A DNA stretch of 47,499 nucleotides from Lachnospiraceae bacterium (GTDB lineage Bacteria; Bacillota; Clostridia; Lachnospirales; Lachnospiraceae). The notes under the pieces are model-generated. The model made no database searches and had not been told where the DNA came from. It worked only from the letters and a program-made list of their open reading frames with translations. The DNA is taken from NCBI GenBank assembly GCA_017626325.1, contig JAGAIZ010000084.1:1-47499 (forward strand), given 5' to 3'. The translations under genes and the position numbers were made by a program. This document shows, one piece after another, positions 7,957 through 17,082 of this stretch (position 1 is its first letter; every line of letters starts with the position of its first letter).

Positions 7957-9045
7957 ATGAATATCAAGACAAAATTATCTCATATATATCAGAATATCTG
8001 TAAGGATACCGGAGGAGAGAACGAATCACCCAAACTGATTGTAGTCGTAAGGCTTCTGACGCTTATCATGCTGGTCTATACCTTAATCGACTGCATTCTG
8101 ACGTTATACACACAGCATGCGGGCGGAAACTTTTTCTGTTTTCTTTCCCTCATTCTGTTCCTTGTTATTTTTGTGTTGTCCTATTACTGCAAGACCTTTG
8201 TCTCTTACTGTATTTTGAATCTGTATATACTTGCCTGGATTATCTCCAATGTAGTCTATTTCGGCTGGAACATCGGTGTACAGCATTTTCTCCTTACGCT
8301 GCTGGTTTTCTGCTATTTCTCCAAATATCAGCACAACGGAGCCAAAATCGCTTATTCCGTCTTTCTGGTCTTGCTTCGTATTACGTTATATTATTACTGT
8401 CACAGCCATGATCCTTATATCATGCTGAATCCGGCTGCCAACGACGCTTTCCAGATCGTCAATACGCTGGCAATCTTCATTTCCATTGCCATGATCGCCT
8501 ATGTCTTCAGCACGGATACGCAGGCGCTGGAGGGCAAGCTGATCGAGTACAACGAACGGCTGCAGAAGCAGGCGAACACCGATACGCTGACCGGGCTTTA
8601 CAACCGCCGCAAGACGATAGAATATCTGGACACTCTGCTGAAATCCACGGACAACCAGATCAGCATCTGTCTCTGCGATATCGATTTCTTTAAGAGGGTA
8701 AACGACACCTACGGGCATGACATCGGCGATGTCGTCTTAAAGACACTATCCCAGACGTTTCAGAAGGAGCTTCCCAAAGATTCCTTTATTTCCCGCTGGG
8801 GCGGCGAGGAATTCCTGTTTATCTTCCCGAAATTAAACGGCGACGAGGCCAACGCCGCACTGGAAAACCTGCGGCAGAAAATCAAGGCGATCGTGTTCGA
8901 CGGCGGCATAGAGAAATTCTCCGTATCCATGACCTTCGGCTTAGTGGAATACGATTACCACAATGACTTGAATACCATACTCAAGCAGGCGGATGAAAAA
9001 CTATATATCGGTAAAGGAAGCGGACGTGACCGGGTTGTTTATTAA
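7957..9045 (+). CDS. Membrane GGDEF diguanylate cyclase
   Basis: A 362-residue enzyme expected to make cyclic di-GMP from two GTP. About six hydrophobic segments fill residues 28-190, then a short coiled linker (LEGKLIEYNERLQKQ), then a GGDEF domain starting TDTLTGLYNRR. The catalytic loop is intact (SRWGGEEFLFIFP) with the metal-binding CDIDFFKRVNDTYGHDIGD block. No RxxD inhibitory site is seen before GGEEF, so product feedback at that site is not expected. It is divergent from the sugar-sensor operon, which suggests a link between sugar sensing and surface behaviour; this is inference. A strong terminator overlaps its stop codon. Confidence 0.93.
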   Translation: MNIKTKLSHIYQNICKDTGGENESPKLIVVVRLLTLIMLVYTLIDCILTLYTQHAGGNFFCFLSLILFLVIFVLSYYCKTFVSYCILNLYILAWIISNVVYFGWNIGVQHFLLTLLVFCYFSKYQHNGAKIAYSVFLVLLRITLYYYCHSHDPYIMLNPAANDAFQIVNTLAIFISIAMIAYVFSTDTQALEGKLIEYNERLQKQANTDTLTGLYNRRKTIEYLDTLLKSTDNQISICLCDIDFFKRVNDTYGHDIGDVVLKTLSQTFQKELPKDSFISRWGGEEFLFIFPKLNGDEANAALENLRQKIKAIVFDGGIEKFSVSMTFGLVEYDYHNDLNTILKQADEKLYIGKGSGRDRVVY

Positions 9046-9057
9046 CCCGGTCTTTCT
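9029..9057 (+). terminator. Intrinsic terminator of the diguanylate cyclase gene
   Basis: An 8-bp stem ACCGGGTT / AACCCGGT (9029-9036, 9044-9051) with a 7-nt loop is followed by CTTTCTT. The stop codon TAA lies inside the hairpin. Confidence 0.85.
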
Positions 9058-9192
9058 TATTCCCGGGCGCCGGCCTCTCCTGTCCCTTCGGAAAGCTAAT
9101 TTACTTAAGTCAGACGGCTGTAAAGAAAGTGCGAAGCATGGCGGAATCCTTCCGCTCATATATTAGTAAAAACGATCTTAGAAGGTATTCCC

Positions 9193-11040
9193 TTGAAGCA
9201 TACTCTGACCTTAAAGCAATGGGCTTTCGCCCTTCTTGTATTCACCTGCTTTACAGCCGCTACATTTTTCTATTATACACAGAACCACGCGGACGCACGT
9301 TTCGAAGCTTTTACGGAAGAATTTTTCCTGAATGAGTTAAAGGCAAACCCCATCCATTTCCACTATTCCATACAGGATCCGGCGGTATACGGGATTGATG
9401 AATCCGAACTTACGCTGCCCGTTTATCAGTCAGGAGAGGCCTGTCAGAGCGTATATGAACTGGCACAGACTGCCGCCGCGCTTGAAGCCTTCGACGAAAA
9501 CGCACTGAAGGAATCTAATCAGTATCTGTACAGGCTCTTAGATACCTACCTGGCCGCCGCTGCCCGGACCGCCTCATATCCCTATTTCTCAGAGCCCTTG
9601 TCCCCGTCCTCCGGCATTCCCTCCGAGCTGCCGGTCCTTCTTGCCGAATACCGGCTCAATACGGAAGCAGACGTTAAGCACTACCTTGCTATTCTGTCCC
9701 AGATCCCTTCTTACTTCGAGGGATTCATCCTGTATGAACAGGAAAAAGCTTCTGCCGGGCTGTTTATGTCAGACGCAAGCGCGGATAAAGTCATAGAACA
9801 GTGTATGAATTTAATGGACCCCGACGCTTTAGAGAACGGCAGCCATTTTCTGAATACTACCTTTCAAAGCCGTCTGCAGACTTTAACTGATCAGGGCATT
9901 ATCACCAGACAGCAGTCTCTTGCCTTCCAATCAGAGAACGACCGGCTCTTAACAACAGTGGTGGCTCCCGCTTACGATGCGCTTGCCGATGAGATCACTC
10001 TGTTAAAGGGTAGCGGCAAGCCTGCCGGCGGGCTGACACAATACGACGGCGGCAGAGACTACTATGAGGCCCTTGTCCGGCTGCAGACCGGTTCTGACCG
10101 CAGCATAGCGGAAATAAAGCAATTACTCTACCGTGACCTTCAGTTTAACTATGAATCTTTGATACAGCTTCTGCAGAGCGATCCTTCCTTAAAGAATATG
10201 TTCTCTGAGGAGCCTGCTTTCATGCCAGACATGTCACCCGAAGAAATACTGACATATCTGCAGACGCGGATGTCTAAGGACTACCCTTCTCTTCCGGCCC
10301 AGGGCGATGCCTCACAGATAACCTGTCATGTCAAATATATAGACGACTCCTTAGAGCCCTACAGCGCGCCGGCATTCTATCTGACGCCGCCTATTGACCA
10401 CGTCTATGACAATACGATTTATATTAACGCGCTGGATACCTCTGACGACATATCACTTTTTACGACATTGGCGCACGAAGGCTATCCCGGTCATCTCTAC
10501 CAGACAGTATACAGCCAGTTATATTGGGAACAGGCGGATATAACTCCCCTTCGCAGCGTCTTATATTACGGAGGGTTTATCGAAGGATGGGCTATGTATG
10601 TGGAGCTTTTATCCTATCAATATGCCATCGAGCTTACTGCCGCCGCACACCCTGAGGCTGCCGCATATTATCAGATATGCCGGCTGGACCGCCAAATTCA
10701 GCTCTGTCTGTACTCGCTGCTCGATATCGCCATCCATTACGACGGCGCTTCGCCTGACGACGTGCGGGAAATCTTTGCTTCCCTCGGCTCGCTGGACAAT
10801 GACAGCATACAGGCAGTCTACGAATATATTGCGGAAACCCCCGGTAATTATCTGAAATATTATCTGGGCTATCTGGAAATCATGGAATTAAAAAAACAGG
10901 CTGCCTCCGTCTGGTATCCGTCTGACCAAACGTCCTCTGCCTGTAATGATTCTGAATTCGCGTATCGTTTTCATCGTTTCCTGCTGGAGAACGGTCCCGC
11001 CGATTACCGGAATCTGACGCTGCGGCTTGCCGCGTACTGA
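9193..11040 (+). CDS. DUF885 family metallopeptidase-like protein, membrane-anchored
   Basis: A 615-residue protein with an N-terminal hydrophobic anchor (about residues 9-27, ALLVFTCFTAATFF), so the rest is extracellular. The C-terminal half has the DUF885 hallmark AHEGYPGHLYQ near residue 427, a variant zinc motif, followed by GFIEGWAMYVELLSY, which supplies a further acidic residue. DUF885 proteins are thought to be carboxypeptidase-like zinc enzymes, but activity is poorly characterised. The start is a TTG at 9193, supported by AGAAGG 7 nt upstream; no in-frame ATG before the anchor fits better. The leader has a small perfect hairpin (GCGGAA-TCC-TTCCGC). Its link to neighbours is unknown. 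Confidence 0.85.
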   Translation: MKHTLTLKQWAFALLVFTCFTAATFFYYTQNHADARFEAFTEEFFLNELKANPIHFHYSIQDPAVYGIDESELTLPVYQSGEACQSVYELAQTAAALEAFDENALKESNQYLYRLLDTYLAAAARTASYPYFSEPLSPSSGIPSELPVLLAEYRLNTEADVKHYLAILSQIPSYFEGFILYEQEKASAGLFMSDASADKVIEQCMNLMDPDALENGSHFLNTTFQSRLQTLTDQGIITRQQSLAFQSENDRLLTTVVAPAYDALADEITLLKGSGKPAGGLTQYDGGRDYYEALVRLQTGSDRSIAEIKQLLYRDLQFNYESLIQLLQSDPSLKNMFSEEPAFMPDMSPEEILTYLQTRMSKDYPSLPAQGDASQITCHVKYIDDSLEPYSAPAFYLTPPIDHVYDNTIYINALDTSDDISLFTTLAHEGYPGHLYQTVYSQLYWEQADITPLRSVLYYGGFIEGWAMYVELLSYQYAIELTAAAHPEAAAYYQICRLDRQIQLCLYSLLDIAIHYDGASPDDVREIFASLGSLDNDSIQAVYEYIAETPGNYLKYYLGYLEIMELKKQAASVWYPSDQTSSACNDSEFAYRFHRFLLENGPADYRNLTLRLAAY

Positions 11041-11125
11041 CCTGTACCTATAGGCTGCCCGCCCCAGGCAGTATCCCGCCTGTGCGTTTCCCGTACTCTG
11101 CCGCACGCATGCACACCTGCAATAT

Positions 11126-11143
11126 GCTGCCTGCGGCGGCAGC
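11126..11143. terminator. Hairpin between convergent genes, possible terminator
   Basis: A 6-bp GC stem GCTGCC / GGCAGC with a 6-nt loop lies between the DUF885 gene and fabT, which converge here. It has no T-tract on either strand, so termination is uncertain. Confidence 0.35.
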
Positions 11144-11147
11144 CTGG

Positions 11148-11585
11148 CTAATAGGTTTCCCGGAAAAAGGCATGCAGCTTAATCAGAGCTTTCTCCAAAA
11201 CCCGCTGTTCCTCTTCCGTCAATTCTGCCACGACAGCGTCAATCATATCCTCATGGAACTTCCGGTGCGCAAGAAACGCTTTTCTTCCTTTTTCAGAAAG
11301 AGAGATCAATACAACTCTTCTGTCTTCCTCGCTGCGGCTCCTGTCTACATAGCCTTTCTTTACCAGACTATTAACCGCAATCGTAAGCGTCCCCGTCGTG
11401 ACCTCCAATGTCCTGGCAACGCTGGTCATATTCTTCGCTGTCTCCAGCCCGATCGCCTCCATAACGTGCATATCGTTCATCGTGATATCCCGATGCTCTC
11501 CTTCACGGACAGCTTTCTCTTCTATTGTATTGATATTGCGGAACAGTTTAACGAGCACTTCATTCAACGTATTATTGATATCCAT
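11148..11585 (-). CDS. fabT: FabT-like MarR-family repressor of fatty acid synthesis
   Basis: A 145-residue MarR-type winged-helix regulator. Motifs match streptococcal FabT closely: NTIEEKAVREG, TMNDMHVMEAIG, VTTGTLTIAVNSLVKKGYV, RSEEDRRVVLISLSEKG. FabT represses fab genes, using acyl-ACP as co-repressor. Here fabT is about 19 kb from the fab cluster instead of beside it, but its own promoter carries the same box found upstream of acpP and fabD. The start at 11585 is chosen because GGAGAG lies upstream and the length then matches the family; the frame continues to 11648 but would run into the promoter. Autoregulation is strongly suggested. Confidence 0.88.
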   Translation of the reverse strand: MDINNTLNEVLVKLFRNINTIEEKAVREGEHRDITMNDMHVMEAIGLETAKNMTSVARTLEVTTGTLTIAVNSLVKKGYVDRSRSEEDRRVVLISLSEKGRKAFLAHRKFHEDMIDAVVAELTEEEQRVLEKALIKLHAFFRETY

Positions 11586-11619
11586 CTCTGCTCTCCAAAT
11601 TAATGCGTTATTTGGACTC

Positions 11620-11653
11620 ATTGTAGCAAAAAATAGTTTGAACGTCAAATAAT
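11620..11653 (-). promoter_or_regulatory. fabT promoter with overlapping FabT box
   Basis: Minus-strand promoter with -35 TTGACG (11643-11648), 17-nt spacer and -10 TACAAT (11620-11625). A box of the form TAGTTTGAnnnTCAAA (11633-11653 with flanks) covers the -35, the geometry of a repressor site. The same box lies at 36028-36048 and 37344-37364. Confidence 0.8.
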
Positions 11654-11674
11654 TTGATTCCGTTATTCAGGCCG

Positions 11675-12139
11675 TTATTCTTCTTCCAGCATACTGTCCA
11701 GATAGCCTCTGTCCCACAGCAGAATCCGCAGCTTCCCCGCTGCCTCTGCCGCCGGAGCCGTGAAGTACTGGTTCGTCATGACGACGCCCACCATGCGGTC
11801 GTAATAGTCTCTGCCTCCATAAGTACGAAGCACCGCTTCCACGCCCACAGGCGCATGATACCGCTTACACTGGATGGCATAGGTCACGCCATCCTTCTCC
11901 GCCAGAATGTCGACGCCGAAATCGCCGCTGCCTCTGGTCACCTCCACATCAACGAACCCTCTTTTCTCCAGAAGTTCCGCGCAGAAATATTCAAATTCGT
12001 GCCCCTCCATCTCGTCCATGGCGCTGCCCCTGCGGCCCCGCCGATAACGCCGCACTGCGACAGCGGCAGCGGTAATGAGGATAAGAACCACGAAGATGAT
12101 AAGGATTATCATGATAAAATCAGTCGTGTTTTGCTGCAT
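11675..12139 (-). CDS. Membrane-anchored Mrr-like restriction endonuclease domain protein
   Basis: A 154-residue protein. Residues 9-31 form a transmembrane helix, followed by a basic stretch (RRYRRGRRG), so the rest should be cytoplasmic. The C-terminal part is an Mrr/restriction-endonuclease-like fold: GHEFEYFCAELLEKRGF, the PD-(D/E)xK core SGDFGVDILA and AIQCKRY, then VVMTNQYFT. The catalytic Asp, Gln and Lys of the family are present. No methyltransferase or specificity gene is nearby, so it is not a classical restriction system; a role in DNA turnover or defence is possible. I cannot say which DNA it acts on. Confidence 0.8.
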   Translation of the reverse strand: MQQNTTDFIMIILIIFVVLILITAAAVAVRRYRRGRRGSAMDEMEGHEFEYFCAELLEKRGFVDVEVTRGSGDFGVDILAEKDGVTYAIQCKRYHAPVGVEAVLRTYGGRDYYDRMVGVVMTNQYFTAPAAEAAGKLRILLWDRGYLDSMLEEE

Positions 12140-12192
12140 AGTCCGGTTCCTTTAGCGTAGTATTCGTCAGGCACTGACGGCATCCTGCATAT

Positions 12193-13509
12193 TCACCGCA
12201 GATAATACGCCGCCACTCCATGGGCGGGCACCACCGCGGTAATCATACCGCCTGCGGCCTTCGTCTCGGTCTTCTCCCATATATCATACAGGATACGCTC
12301 CTCCTGCGCCATGGAAGATACGGCAGGCGATATCTCCGCAACTGATACGGAAATCTCCCTTGCCTCATCGCTTAGATTAAACAAAGCGACTGCCGGATCA
12401 CATCCGCCATCTTCATTCTTCCACACCGCCTGCTTCTCATCCCGCATGAGCTGCGTGCCCTTACGATTCTTCCCGAGCAATCGAAGAAGCGCTTCGTTAG
12501 TAAGAAGTTCTTTCGTCCAGTTATCCAACGTGGGCAAATCCGTACCGATCATCAGCGGAGAGCGGAACATGCACCACAGCGTCATCATGGTCTTTTGCTC
12601 TTCCCTGCTTAAGCGGCAGTCCCATTCCTGTCCGAAGCCTTTGCCCAATTTACCTACCGGAAGCATATCGCAGTCGGGAAAGCACCCCGGTCTGACATGA
12701 TCCTGCCAGAGCTCGCAGCGCGCAAACATATCCTTAACCAGTCTCCATTCATCCCAGAAATCATCCGTAATGCGCCACATATTCGCATATCTGCAATACT
12801 CCCACGCCCGGTCGATATGGGCTGGTCCGGGGGATAAGCTGAGTACAATCTCTCTGCCGCTTCGTTCGATGGCGCGATGCAGCATCCGCGTCTCTTCCCA
12901 GCCCGAGAAGGGCATCTGCGGAATATTCCGGTACAGCCAGCTATCGCAGATATCGTCACATTTGATAAAATCAACGCCCCATTCCGCGTACAAGGAAATG
13001 ATGGAGTCATAATAAGCCTGTCCCGCCTCCGTATGTCTGACGCCGTACATATCCGGATTCCAGCCGCAGATAGAAGACGGATCCGCAACCATATCCGCAG
13101 TCGCCGTACTCCCCAGTACCTTGCAGTGGTCATGCGCCGCCTGACGGGGAATCCCCCGCATAATATGAATTCCGAACTTCAATCCAAGACTATGGATATA
13201 ATCCGCCAGCGGCTTAAAGCCCTGTCCGCCCGCCGAGGACGGAAAACGCCCGGGCGAAGGCATAAGCCTGCCGTACTCGTCCATCTCGTCATCCCCGAAG
13301 GGAATATACTGATACTCCTGTCTTCTGGTTCCGGCGTCATTGGAATACCATGCAATATCGATCACGATATACTCCCATCCGTAATCCTTCAGATGCTTCG
13401 CCATATATTCGGCATTTGTCCTGACCTGCTCCTCTGTCACGGCGGTATCATAATAATCGTAACTGTTCCAGCCCATAGGCGGCGTCTGCGCAAATTGATT
13501 CTTATCCAT
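12193..13509 (-). CDS. GH27 family glycosidase (alpha-galactosidase-like)
   Basis: A 438-residue (beta/alpha)8 glycoside hydrolase with no signal peptide, hence cytoplasmic. The N-terminus has the GH27/clan-D motif TPPMGWNSYDYYDT, then a CxxD-type nucleophile region FIKCDDICDS (Asp185) and an acid/base region WRITDDFWDEW (Asp249 or 250). The C-terminus ends in a small beta domain. Most GH27 enzymes are alpha-galactosidases, but the family includes beta-L-arabinopyranosidases and others, so the substrate is open. It lies upstream of the Mrr-like gene and 65 bp from ppk on the same strand. It could process oligosaccharides imported by the transporters in this window. Confidence 0.88.
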   Translation of the reverse strand: MDKNQFAQTPPMGWNSYDYYDTAVTEEQVRTNAEYMAKHLKDYGWEYIVIDIAWYSNDAGTRRQEYQYIPFGDDEMDEYGRLMPSPGRFPSSAGGQGFKPLADYIHSLGLKFGIHIMRGIPRQAAHDHCKVLGSTATADMVADPSSICGWNPDMYGVRHTEAGQAYYDSIISLYAEWGVDFIKCDDICDSWLYRNIPQMPFSGWEETRMLHRAIERSGREIVLSLSPGPAHIDRAWEYCRYANMWRITDDFWDEWRLVKDMFARCELWQDHVRPGCFPDCDMLPVGKLGKGFGQEWDCRLSREEQKTMMTLWCMFRSPLMIGTDLPTLDNWTKELLTNEALLRLLGKNRKGTQLMRDEKQAVWKNEDGGCDPAVALFNLSDEAREISVSVAEISPAVSSMAQEERILYDIWEKTETKAAGGMITAVVPAHGVAAYYLR

Positions 13510-13574
13510 AACTATATTTCCGTCTCCTTTTTGTCAAGCTATAGGAAACAGTCTAACATGCTAATGCGCTAAAA

Positions 13575-15674
13575 TCAATTTATAATCTGATTTTCAGGCT
13601 CCTGTCTCTGATGACTTGCCGCTTCGTACGCCTCCTGACAGAATATCTCCTGGGAATTTACCGGCGTATCGGCCTGTTCCGGCAGTTGATAGCTTCCGTC
13701 CGGCTGCTGCACCCTGCCTTTTACATTGTCGCTCAGCATGGTGCGGAACATATTTCTCAGGCGGCGCTTAAGAGCCTCGTCATAGACGGGCGCCGCCACC
13801 TCCACTCTGCGCAGCGTGTTCCTCGTCATATAATCCGCTGAGGCAATATAGATACTGTCCCGCTCCGGCGTACCGAAGATATAGATACGGGAATGCTCCA
13901 GGAATCTTCCCACGATACTGACGACCCGGATATTGTCCGTCTCTCCCGGTATGCCGCTGCGCAGACAGTTAATGCCCCGTATAATCATATCGATTTTCAC
14001 GCCTGCACGGGAAGCTTCTATCAGCTTATCCATAATCAGCTTGTCCGTCAGGGAATTGATCTTAATGCCGATATACGCCGACTTTCCTTCCTTGGCGCAG
14101 GCAATTTCCCGCGTTATCATATCCAGCACTTTATTCTGCAGACATTTAGGCGCGACCAGCAGATGCTCGCTTTCCTCCACCACCGTTCCGAGCAAAACCG
14201 CCCGGAAGACGCGGGATGCCTCCTCGCCGATTTCCTTATTCGCCGTAATCAGCGACAAATCCGTGTAGAGTCTGGCGGTCTTCTCATTATAATTCCCGGT
14301 GCCAATCTGTGTGATATACTGGATCTCTTCTCCTTCTTTTCTGGTAATGAGGCACAGCTTGGAATGCACCTTCAGGCCGTCCACGCCATAGACAATATGG
14401 CAGCCCGCATCCTCTAACCGCCTGCTCCATTCAATATTATTTTCCTCGTCAAAACGGGCTTTCAATTCCACCAGCACATCTACCTGCTTGCCGTTCTCCG
14501 CCGCTTCTACCAGAGCCTCCACTACCTTGCTGTTTTTCGCCAGACGGTACAGCGTCATACGAATAGAGATCACCTTCGGATCCCTTGCCGCCTCCTGCAG
14601 CATGTGAAGAAACGGCCTGATGCTTTCGTAAGGATAAGACAGCAGCACGTCACGATCCAGAATCTGCGGGATAATAGGCTGATACGCATTCACCATTGCA
14701 GAGGGCTGGGGAATTCTTTTCTCATATATAAGACTTGTATCCCTGCGGAGCAGATCGCCTACCTGATAGAGAAACGATAAATCCAACGGCGCTTTGGAGC
14801 GAAATACCTGTGCCGGTTCCACCTCCGCATAAGCGCACAGCTTCTTGATAACCTCCGGTACGATCTCCCTGGTCAGTTCCAGACGCACCGGCGCCAGTTT
14901 CCGGCGCTGCTTCACAATCTGCGCCATATAATCCCTGTAATCCAAATCCTCGTCGTATGCCTTGTTCACGTCGATATCCGCATTCCGCGTCACCCGAAGC
15001 AGCGACTTCTCAAGCACCTGATATCCCTTAAATACCTTCGGCAGGAAATGCAGAATCAATTCCTCAGAAAGCATGTAGTAATCTTCCTTGCCCGGTATCT
15101 GGATCAGCCTCGGAAATACACCGCTGCTGCATGGAATAATTCCCAGCTTCCGGCTGTCCTTCTTCGTACCCAGCACGGCCAGGGCATAGATTTCCTGCCC
15201 TTTCAGAAAAGGAAAAGGCTGTTTCCTTCCCACTACCATTACCGACAGGAGAGGTACGATTTCATTCATAAAATACGATTCCAGACACGCGCTCTCGTTC
15301 CCGGACAAAGCGCGGAAATTAACAAGATGGAATCCCTTATCTTCCGCTTCTCCCATAACCGCATCATAGGTGTCGTCCTTTACCTTATTTAATTGTTTCA
15401 CACGTTCAAGAATCGCCTTGATCTGTTCCTTCGCCGTCATGCCGGTCTTGTTATCCCTGACCTGTTTAGTCAATAACTTCTGATCCTCCAGCGAGCCTAC
15501 CCGTACCATAAAAAATTCATCCAGATTACTCTGGAAAATGGACAAAAAGGACATCCGCTCGCACAAAGGCACCTGCGGATTCTGTGCTTCTTCCAGCACG
15601 CGCTCATTAAACCTGAGCCACGACAACTCCCTGTTTTCATATAAACGGATTTCTTCTTTTGTCTGTTCTTTCAT
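13575..15674 (-). CDS. ppk1: Polyphosphate kinase
   Basis: A 699-residue PPK1, the enzyme that reversibly polymerises the gamma-phosphate of ATP into polyphosphate. The start ENRELSWLRFNERVLEEA is characteristic of the N-terminal domain. The C-terminal phospholipase-D-like domains carry both key histidines: GLKVHSKLCLI (autophosphorylated His) and FLEHSRIYIFG. The length is normal. The start at 15674 follows GGAGG-ATTATT; a start at 15692 would lie in a repeat. The gene is followed by GH27 and preceded by a CorA-type transporter, which may supply the magnesium it needs, though this link is only by proximity. Two ~30-nt repeat units sit directly upstream and include its ribosome site. Confidence 0.95.
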   Translation of the reverse strand: MKEQTKEEIRLYENRELSWLRFNERVLEEAQNPQVPLCERMSFLSIFQSNLDEFFMVRVGSLEDQKLLTKQVRDNKTGMTAKEQIKAILERVKQLNKVKDDTYDAVMGEAEDKGFHLVNFRALSGNESACLESYFMNEIVPLLSVMVVGRKQPFPFLKGQEIYALAVLGTKKDSRKLGIIPCSSGVFPRLIQIPGKEDYYMLSEELILHFLPKVFKGYQVLEKSLLRVTRNADIDVNKAYDEDLDYRDYMAQIVKQRRKLAPVRLELTREIVPEVIKKLCAYAEVEPAQVFRSKAPLDLSFLYQVGDLLRRDTSLIYEKRIPQPSAMVNAYQPIIPQILDRDVLLSYPYESIRPFLHMLQEAARDPKVISIRMTLYRLAKNSKVVEALVEAAENGKQVDVLVELKARFDEENNIEWSRRLEDAGCHIVYGVDGLKVHSKLCLITRKEGEEIQYITQIGTGNYNEKTARLYTDLSLITANKEIGEEASRVFRAVLLGTVVEESEHLLVAPKCLQNKVLDMITREIACAKEGKSAYIGIKINSLTDKLIMDKLIEASRAGVKIDMIIRGINCLRSGIPGETDNIRVVSIVGRFLEHSRIYIFGTPERDSIYIASADYMTRNTLRRVEVAAPVYDEALKRRLRNMFRTMLSDNVKGRVQQPDGSYQLPEQADTPVNSQEIFCQEAYEAASHQRQEPENQIIN

Positions 15675-15681
15675 AATAATC

Positions 15682-15742
15682 CTCCATGTCAAAGTGATTT
15701 TTCAACCTGATCTTCATGTCAGAGCAATTTTTCAATCTTATC
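15682..15742. repeat. Second tandem pair of the ~30-nt dispersed repeat
   Basis: Units at 15682-15712 and 15713-15742 share CTCCATGTCA-AG-GATTTTTCAA with the pair at 6281-6340. They lie between corA and ppk1, and the first contributes the ppk1 ribosome site. Confidence 0.6.
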
Positions 15743-15766
15743 AAAGCGGTTGCCCGTGATGACCTT

Positions 15767-16681
15767 TTATATTATCTTTTTCTTACGAAAAATAATAATA
15801 CACACAACAACCACCAGAATGCTGACTCCGATTACCGCAGGATACCCGTCCCGCAGTTCCGGCATATTTTCAAAATTCATGCCATACCAGCCCGTAATCA
15901 GCGTCAGCGGGAAGAAAACAGTCGATACTACCGTCAGATATTGCATATTCCTGTTCTGTCTCGCGTCCACCTGTCCCTGGTACACATCCTTTACCTGATT
16001 GGCATAATCAATCAGATGTATTGCCCTTTGGAGAAGGCGCTCCGCGCGGTCGCTGACCGTACCGAAATATTTCAACTGCTTTCTGTGAAAAATACCGTTT
16101 TCATTCTCCTCCAGCGTCTTGCCGATCTCTGCAATCTGTTCATAATATCCCCGAAGCGTCAGCAGCTTCTTGCGTACGTCCAGCATTCTCTCTATGAAGT
16201 TCACCGGCTCCTTATGCAGCGCCTCTTCCTCCATCTGCATCAATTCCTGCTCATACTGATCTAACAGCACCGCGTCTTTCGATATGATTTCTGAGAAAAG
16301 CATGGCCAGAAACTTCTCAATCGTCTGCTCCGGCCGTATAGATTTGCGTCGAAGTCTCGTCATAAGTTCCTGCACATAGCCGTCTTCATTTACTAACACG
16401 ATCCGCTTGCGCATAACATAGAAAGCTATACGGTATCTGCTCCCCATAATATCCAGGAATCTCGGCACCGCCAGCGTACCGCTGAAATATTCCTGCTCCG
16501 CCTCCACTTTATTAAAGGAGATTTCCCGCAGGTTTAACTCGCTCTCCGCACCCGGTACAAGACGCCCCAGCATCTCTGCCGCTTCCTTCGGCTTACACAC
16601 GAACACTGCGCCTGTGCCCTCTGTCTGCAATACTTCATATTCTGTTTCTTCCAACCGCTCCCTGAGCGCATAAATCTTCAT
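15767..16681 (-). CDS. CorA-family magnesium/divalent metal transporter
   Basis: About 304 residues. The N-terminal two-thirds is a cytoplasmic alpha-beta and long-helix funnel. The C-terminus has two transmembrane helices with the family motif GMNFEN-MPEL in the loop (the usual GMN signature) and a basic tail FRKKK. CorA-type channels move Mg2+ or similar metals inward. The ATG at 16681 is taken as the start; TTG (16693) and GTG (16687) starts are also possible and the ribosome site is weak for each. It is upstream of ppk1 on the same strand, with the repeat pair in the 92-bp gap. Confidence 0.9.
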   Translation of the reverse strand: MKIYALRERLEETEYEVLQTEGTGAVFVCKPKEAAEMLGRLVPGAESELNLREISFNKVEAEQEYFSGTLAVPRFLDIMGSRYRIAFYVMRKRIVLVNEDGYVQELMTRLRRKSIRPEQTIEKFLAMLFSEIISKDAVLLDQYEQELMQMEEEALHKEPVNFIERMLDVRKKLLTLRGYYEQIAEIGKTLEENENGIFHRKQLKYFGTVSDRAERLLQRAIHLIDYANQVKDVYQGQVDARQNRNMQYLTVVSTVFFPLTLITGWYGMNFENMPELRDGYPAVIGVSILVVVVCIIIFRKKKII

Positions 16682-16864
16682 CTGCACCGCCAACTCTCTT
16701 ATCCCAAGTATATAGAAAGGGATGTAAAGTAACTATCAGCGCAATGTAAAATCAACGTGAATTATGTAAAAATTACGTATAATTTCGTAAAAACCGGATA
16801 TTATTAAATTTTTTTTATATTTTCTTTCTTTTTTCTTTCGAGTTTTGACACACCTCATTCACAT

Positions 16865-16892
16865 TTGGCATTTATAGTAATAGATGTATTAA
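16865..16892 (+). promoter_or_regulatory. Possible plus-strand promoter of the hairpin RNA
   Basis: TTGGCA (16865-16870), 16-nt spacer, TATTAA (16887-16892). A better -35 TTGACA exists at 16845-16850 but has no -10 at normal spacing. The element is near consensus only in the -35. Confidence 0.35.
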
Positions 16893-17082
16893 GGAAGTAC
16901 CCCTCAACGAACTTAATTACATACAAAGGAGTCGCCGGTGCTGCATTGGTGCCGACCGGCTTCGACTAAACATAACAGCCGCGTCCCACAGCGGACGCCC
17001 TGTTGACATATATTCGGAACAGACATTTCTATCCTTCTCACACACAGGAAACGGCGCCCCATATGGAGCGCCGTTTTCCTGT
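16893..17082 (+). ncRNA. Candidate structured small RNA
   Basis: Three hairpins follow one another with no gene on the plus strand. Hairpin 1 (16930-16967): AGTCGCCGGT pairs with ACCGG-(CTT)-CGACT, 10 bp with a 3-nt bulge. Hairpin 2 (16974-17004): AACAG and GCGTCC pair with GGACGC and CTGTT around a 2x1 internal loop, loop CACAGC. Hairpin 3 (17045-17082): a long, nearly perfect inverted repeat (CAGGAAACGGCGC with one bulge, tetraloop ATAT) that could end transcription in either direction but lacks a T-tract. A free AAAGGAG lies at 16925-16931. I do not recognise the family; it is not a tRNA or tmRNA. The right end could also serve the convergent spmB gene. Confidence 0.4.

Noticed and set aside
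16955-16967. tmRNA-like GGCTTCGACT motif
   Set aside because: The TTCGAC resembles the tmRNA 5' end, but no tRNA-like 3' half or tag frame is present; the motif pairs within a local hairpin.
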